Position numbers and translations under genes: made by a program
The notes under the pieces: generated by a model
Seen by the model: the letters and a program-made list of their open reading frames with translations, nothing else
What the model was told of the DNA's origin: nothing
Database searches by the model: none
Part shown: piece by piece, positions 61,504-64,000 of the stretch
Numbering within the stretch: the stretch's first letter is position 1
How the letters are laid out: every line of letters begins with the position of its first letter
Source of the DNA: Variovorax paradoxus
GTDB lineage: Bacteria; Pseudomonadota; Gammaproteobacteria; Burkholderiales; Burkholderiaceae_C
DNA: 64,000 nucleotides
Assembly: GCF_009755665.1 (NCBI RefSeq)
Contig: NZ_CP046622.1
Span: 806,001-870,000 of the forward strand
Reading direction: 5' to 3'

Positions 61504-62535
61504 ATGACAGACACCCTCACCATCACCCGCCCGGACGACTGGCATCTGCACGTGCGCGACGGCGCCGCGCTCGAAGCCGTGGTGCCGCACAGTGCGCGCC
61601 AGTTCGGCCGCGCGCTGATCATGCCGAACCTGCGCCCGCCCGTGACCACCGCGGCGCAGGCCACGGCCTACCGCGACCGCATTCGCGCCGCGGTGCCCGA
61701 AGGCACGGCCTTCGAGCCCGTGATGTCGCTCTACCTGACCGACAAGCTGCCGCCCGAAGAAATTGCGCTGGCTGCCCAGGCCGGCGTGCGCGCGCTCAAG
61801 CTCTACCCGGCCGGCGCCACCACCAACAGCGATGCCGGCGTAACGGACATCCGCCACACCTACAAGACGCTCGAGGCCATGCAGAAGCACGGACTGCTGC
61901 TGCTGGTGCACGGCGAAGTGACCGACCCTGCCATCGACCTGTTCGACCGCGAAGCCGTCTTCATCGACCGCGTAATGATTCCGCTGCGCCGCGACTTCCC
62001 CGAGCTCAAGGTGGTGTTCGAGCACCTCACCACGAAAGAGGGCGCTCACTACGTGCGCGACGCCGGCCGCTTCACGGCTGCCACCATTACCGCGCACCAC
62101 CTGCTGTACAACCGCAACGCCATCTTCACCGGCGGCATTCGCCCGCACTACTACTGCCTGCCCGTGCTCAAGCGCGAGACGCACCGCGTGGCGCTCGTCG
62201 AGGCGGCCGCGAGCGGCAGCGACCGCTTCTTTCTGGGCACCGACAGCGCGCCGCACCCGGCGCACCTGAAGGAGCATGCGCTCGGCTGCGCCGGCTGCTA
62301 CACCGCGCTGACCGCCATCGAGCTTTATGCCGAGGCCTTCGACAGCGTGGGCGCGCTCGACAAGCTCGAAGGCTTTGCGAGCTTCCACGGCCCCGACTTC
62401 TATGGCCTGCCGCGCAACAGCGACACCATCACGCTGAAGCGCGAAAGCTGGACCGTGCCCGAGACGGTGCCTTACGGCGACGCCACGCTGAAGCCGCTGC
62501 GCGGGGGTGAAACGGTGGCCTGGAGACTCGCATGA
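61504..62535 (+). CDS. pyrC: Dihydroorotase
   Basis: The 343-aa protein is a class II dihydroorotase. Zinc ligands are visible in [10 protein letters not shown] (HxH), the carboxylated lysine in [33 protein letters not shown] and the catalytic aspartate in [15 protein letters not shown]. It closes carbamoyl aspartate to dihydroorotate in pyrimidine synthesis. It is divergent from the ABC binding protein with 136 bp between, where I see no clear operator. Its stop overlaps the NYN gene start (ATGA). Confidence 0.96.
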   Translation: MTDTLTITRPDDWHLHVRDGAALEAVVPHSARQFGRALIMPNLRPPVTTAAQATAYRDRIRAAVPEGTAFEPVMSLYLTDKLPPEEIALAAQAGVRALKLYPAGATTNSDAGVTDIRHTYKTLEAMQKHGLLLLVHGEVTDPAIDLFDREAVFIDRVMIPLRRDFPELKVVFEHLTTKEGAHYVRDAGRFTAATITAHHLLYNRNAIFTGGIRPHYYCLPVLKRETHRVALVEAAASGSDRFFLGTDSAPHPAHLKEHALGCAGCYTALTAIELYAEAFDSVGALDKLEGFASFHGPDFYGLPRNSDTITLKRESWTVPETVPYGDATLKPLRGGETVAWRLA

Positions 62536-63344
62536 CGCCCGCGCTGCGCGTGATGCTGCTGATCGATGCCGACAACGTTTCGGCCGACGTGATCGAGCAG
62601 GCCGTGCAGCGAACCATGTCCGAGTACGGCGCGGTGCATGTGCGCCGTGCCTACTGCAACGCCGAAACCGCGCTCAAGCAGCAGGCGCTCTTCAAGCAGT
62701 TGTCGGTGCGGCCGATGGTCAATATCTCGGCGGGCAAGAACAGCACCGACATCGCACTCGCCGTAGATGCCATCGACCTTGTCATGGCCGAGCGCCCCGA
62801 TGTGGTGGTGCTGGTGTCTTCCGATTCCGACTTTGCGCCGCTCGTGATTCGCCTGCGCGAAAAGGGCTGCCGCGTGTGCGGCCTCGGGCAGCAGGGCAAG
62901 ACGGGCGAAGAGACGGTGACGGTCTACGACGAATTCACCGACCTGCAGCACCATGGTGCGCCGGTGGCACCGCGCGCCGCGCCGGCGAAGAAGGCCGCGG
63001 CCAAGGTGGCCGCCAAGCGCGCGGCCGCCAAGACCGAGAAGAAAAGCGCAGCCGCGCCGGCCCGCAAGACCGCGGCCAAGACGCCGGCCCGAAAGACCGC
63101 CAAAGCAGCGAAGCCGGCACAGGCGCAGCCGCCTTCCGAAGCCGCCGAATTCATCCTGCAGGCGGCGCCCGCGCTGCGAAGCGGTGCCGACGTGCCGCTC
63201 AACGACGTGGCCCAGGCATTGCGCGCGGCCGGGCTGCTCGGCAAGCACGGCAGTTCGCTCAAGCTGTTCGACAAGCTCCCGGCGGAGTTCACCGTGCTGC
63301 AGCACCCCGACCGCATCCGCTGGACAGGGGCTCCCGCGTCTTGA
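62532..63344 (+). CDS. NYN-domain protein with basic linker and OST-HTH (LOTUS) domain
   Basis: The 270-aa protein has an N-terminal NYN/LabA-like (PIN-fold) domain with acidic positions in [33 protein letters not shown] and [21 protein letters not shown] basic Ala/Lys/Pro-rich linker follows (about residues 145-200, [20 protein letters not shown] and similar), resembling histone H1 tails. A C-terminal OST-HTH-like domain (residues 205-265) may bind RNA. Such proteins are probable RNases acting with RNA-binding modules. It is coupled to pyrC by a four-base overlap and followed by a DUF3025 gene. Confidence 0.9.
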   Translation: MTPALRVMLLIDADNVSADVIEQAVQRTMSEYGAVHVRRAYCNAETALKQQALFKQLSVRPMVNISAGKNSTDIALAVDAIDLVMAERPDVVVLVSSDSDFAPLVIRLREKGCRVCGLGQQGKTGEETVTVYDEFTDLQHHGAPVAPRAAPAKKAAAKVAAKRAAAKTEKKSAAAPARKTAAKTPARKTAKAAKPAQAQPPSEAAEFILQAAPALRSGADVPLNDVAQALRAAGLLGKHGSSLKLFDKLPAEFTVLQHPDRIRWTGAPAS

Positions 63345-64000
63345 GCCTGGCGGCGATCGACTGGGCGCAGCCCTGGCTTGCGCCTTATCGCGCCATAGGC
63401 GAGGCGGCCGCCCGCGCCGCACTTCACACCACCTCGGTGGCGGCCGCGCTTCAGCAGGGCACGGTGCCGGGCGCCTCGCCCGAGTTCGTGCCGCAGTTCG
63501 ATCTGCCCGCGGGCCAGGCTTACGAAGCGCACATCTTCCAGACCGGCACGGTGCCCACGCGCGATAACCTGCACGACTTCTTCAACGGCCTGGTCTGGCT
63601 TGCCTTTCCGCAAACCAAGCGCCGCCTCAATGAGCTGCAAGCCGCGGAGATCGCCCGCAGGGGCATCGCGTCCACGCGCGGCGCGCTGCGCGATGCGCTC
63701 ACGCTCTTCGACGAGAACGGCGCCGTGCTCGATGCGCCCGCACCGTTATGGAAGGCGCTGGCGGCGCGCGACTGGCATTCGCTTTTCGTGACGCAGCGCG
63801 CCCTTTGGGCCGAGGCGCGCCTGCTGGTGTTCGGCCATGCGCTGCTCGAGAAACTCGCCACGCCGCGAAAGGCGCTCACCGCGCATGTGCTGCTGCCTTT
63901 GCCGGAGGCGGGCAGGCAGCCGGCACTCGACGACGGGGCGCTCGCGCGCAGCCTCCATGCGGAATACCTGGTGCAGAAACCCTTCGTACCGCTGCCGGTG
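63341..64000 (+). CDS. DUF3025 protein, 5' part
   Basis: The open frame of 220 codons runs from a TTG at 63341, which overlaps the NYN stop (TTGA), past the window end. The translation has LHDFFNGLVWLAFPQTKRRL, RRGIASTRGALRDALTLFDE and LLVFGHALLEKLATPRKALT, matching DUF3025. Its function is unknown. No ATG begins the frame upstream, so TTG is likely, with the four-base overlap giving translational coupling. A downstream in-frame Met is absent in the conserved N-terminal region. Confidence 0.82.
   Translation, partial: MSLAAIDWAQPWLAPYRAIGEAAARAALHTTSVAAALQQGTVPGASPEFVPQFDLPAGQAYEAHIFQTGTVPTRDNLHDFFNGLVWLAFPQTKRRLNELQAAEIARRGIASTRGALRDALTLFDENGAVLDAPAPLWKALAARDWHSLFVTQRALWAEARLLVFGHALLEKLATPRKALTAHVLLPLPEAGRQPALDDGALARSLHAEYLVQKPFVPLPV

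Overview
The window is high-GC DNA with dense, mostly co-directional genes, ATGA/GTGA overlaps and several ATP-independent uptake systems of the TRAP and Bug types. It also carries a Comamonadaceae-style intergenic repeat. Together these suggest a betaproteobacterium of the Comamonadaceae, most probably Variovorax. This is inferred from gene content and style; no rRNA or tRNA gene is present to confirm it.

Layout. (1) 1-9.7 kb: the end of an EamA permease, then a catabolic regulon read outward from a GntR/FCD regulator. A TRAP transporter, a UxaA/GarD-type dehydratase and an Ldh-family oxidoreductase lie on the minus strand. Two SDRs and an FAH-family hydrolase lie on the plus strand and end at a strong terminator. 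This looks like a non-phosphorylative sugar-acid route. (2) 9.7-11.5 kb: a LysR regulator divergent from an SDR. (3) 11.6-23.3 kb: a TetR-led fatty-acid beta-oxidation operon (DmdC-type acyl-CoA dehydrogenase, DUF2147, FadN-like bifunctional enzyme, thiolase, hydrolase, thioesterase, SDR, HCCA isomerase, enoyl-CoA hydratase), interrupted by a DUF559 gene between inverted repeats and by a large palindromic element. (4) 23.3-31 kb: a hotdog thioesterase, an Atm1-like ABC exporter, a 2-hydroxyacid dehydrogenase, an amidase, a HypT-like LysR regulator and aspartate ammonia-lyase. (5) 31-34.3 kb: a GltIJKL-type glutamate/aspartate ABC importer that matches aspA. (6) 34.3-38.7 kb: a nucleoside hydrolase with a second TRAP transporter. 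(7) 38.7-50.6 kb: a pimeloyl-CoA-like acyl-CoA catabolic cluster (two Bug proteins, acyl-CoA synthetase, CaiB transferase, enoyl-CoA hydratase, paired acyl-CoA dehydrogenases, bifunctional FadB-like protein) with a divergent LysR regulator. (8) 50.9-54.2 kb: an apparent SOS operon of a radical SAM protein, a DUF4130-UdgX fusion and an AllA-type lyase, preceded by a perfect CTGT-N8-ACAG LexA box. (9) 54.2-61.4 kb: an amidase and a peptide-type ABC importer. (10) 61.5-64 kb: pyrC, a NYN/OST-HTH protein and the start of a DUF3025 gene.

The least explained structure is a family of about 260-bp palindromic elements in three copies (21.5, 36.5 and 57.5 kb). Each copy sits inside a co-directional operon, in the same orientation relative to transcription. 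Each has an 18-bp and a 20-bp perfect stem block separated by two opposed mini-hairpins, a predicted four-way junction, and a conserved loop. A second family of CCTTCCCC-type inverted repeats brackets the DUF559 gene, occurs as an empty pair at 26.6 kb, and lies in-frame inside the ABC exporter gene. The SOS-controlled radical SAM/UdgX operon is the most notable coding system.
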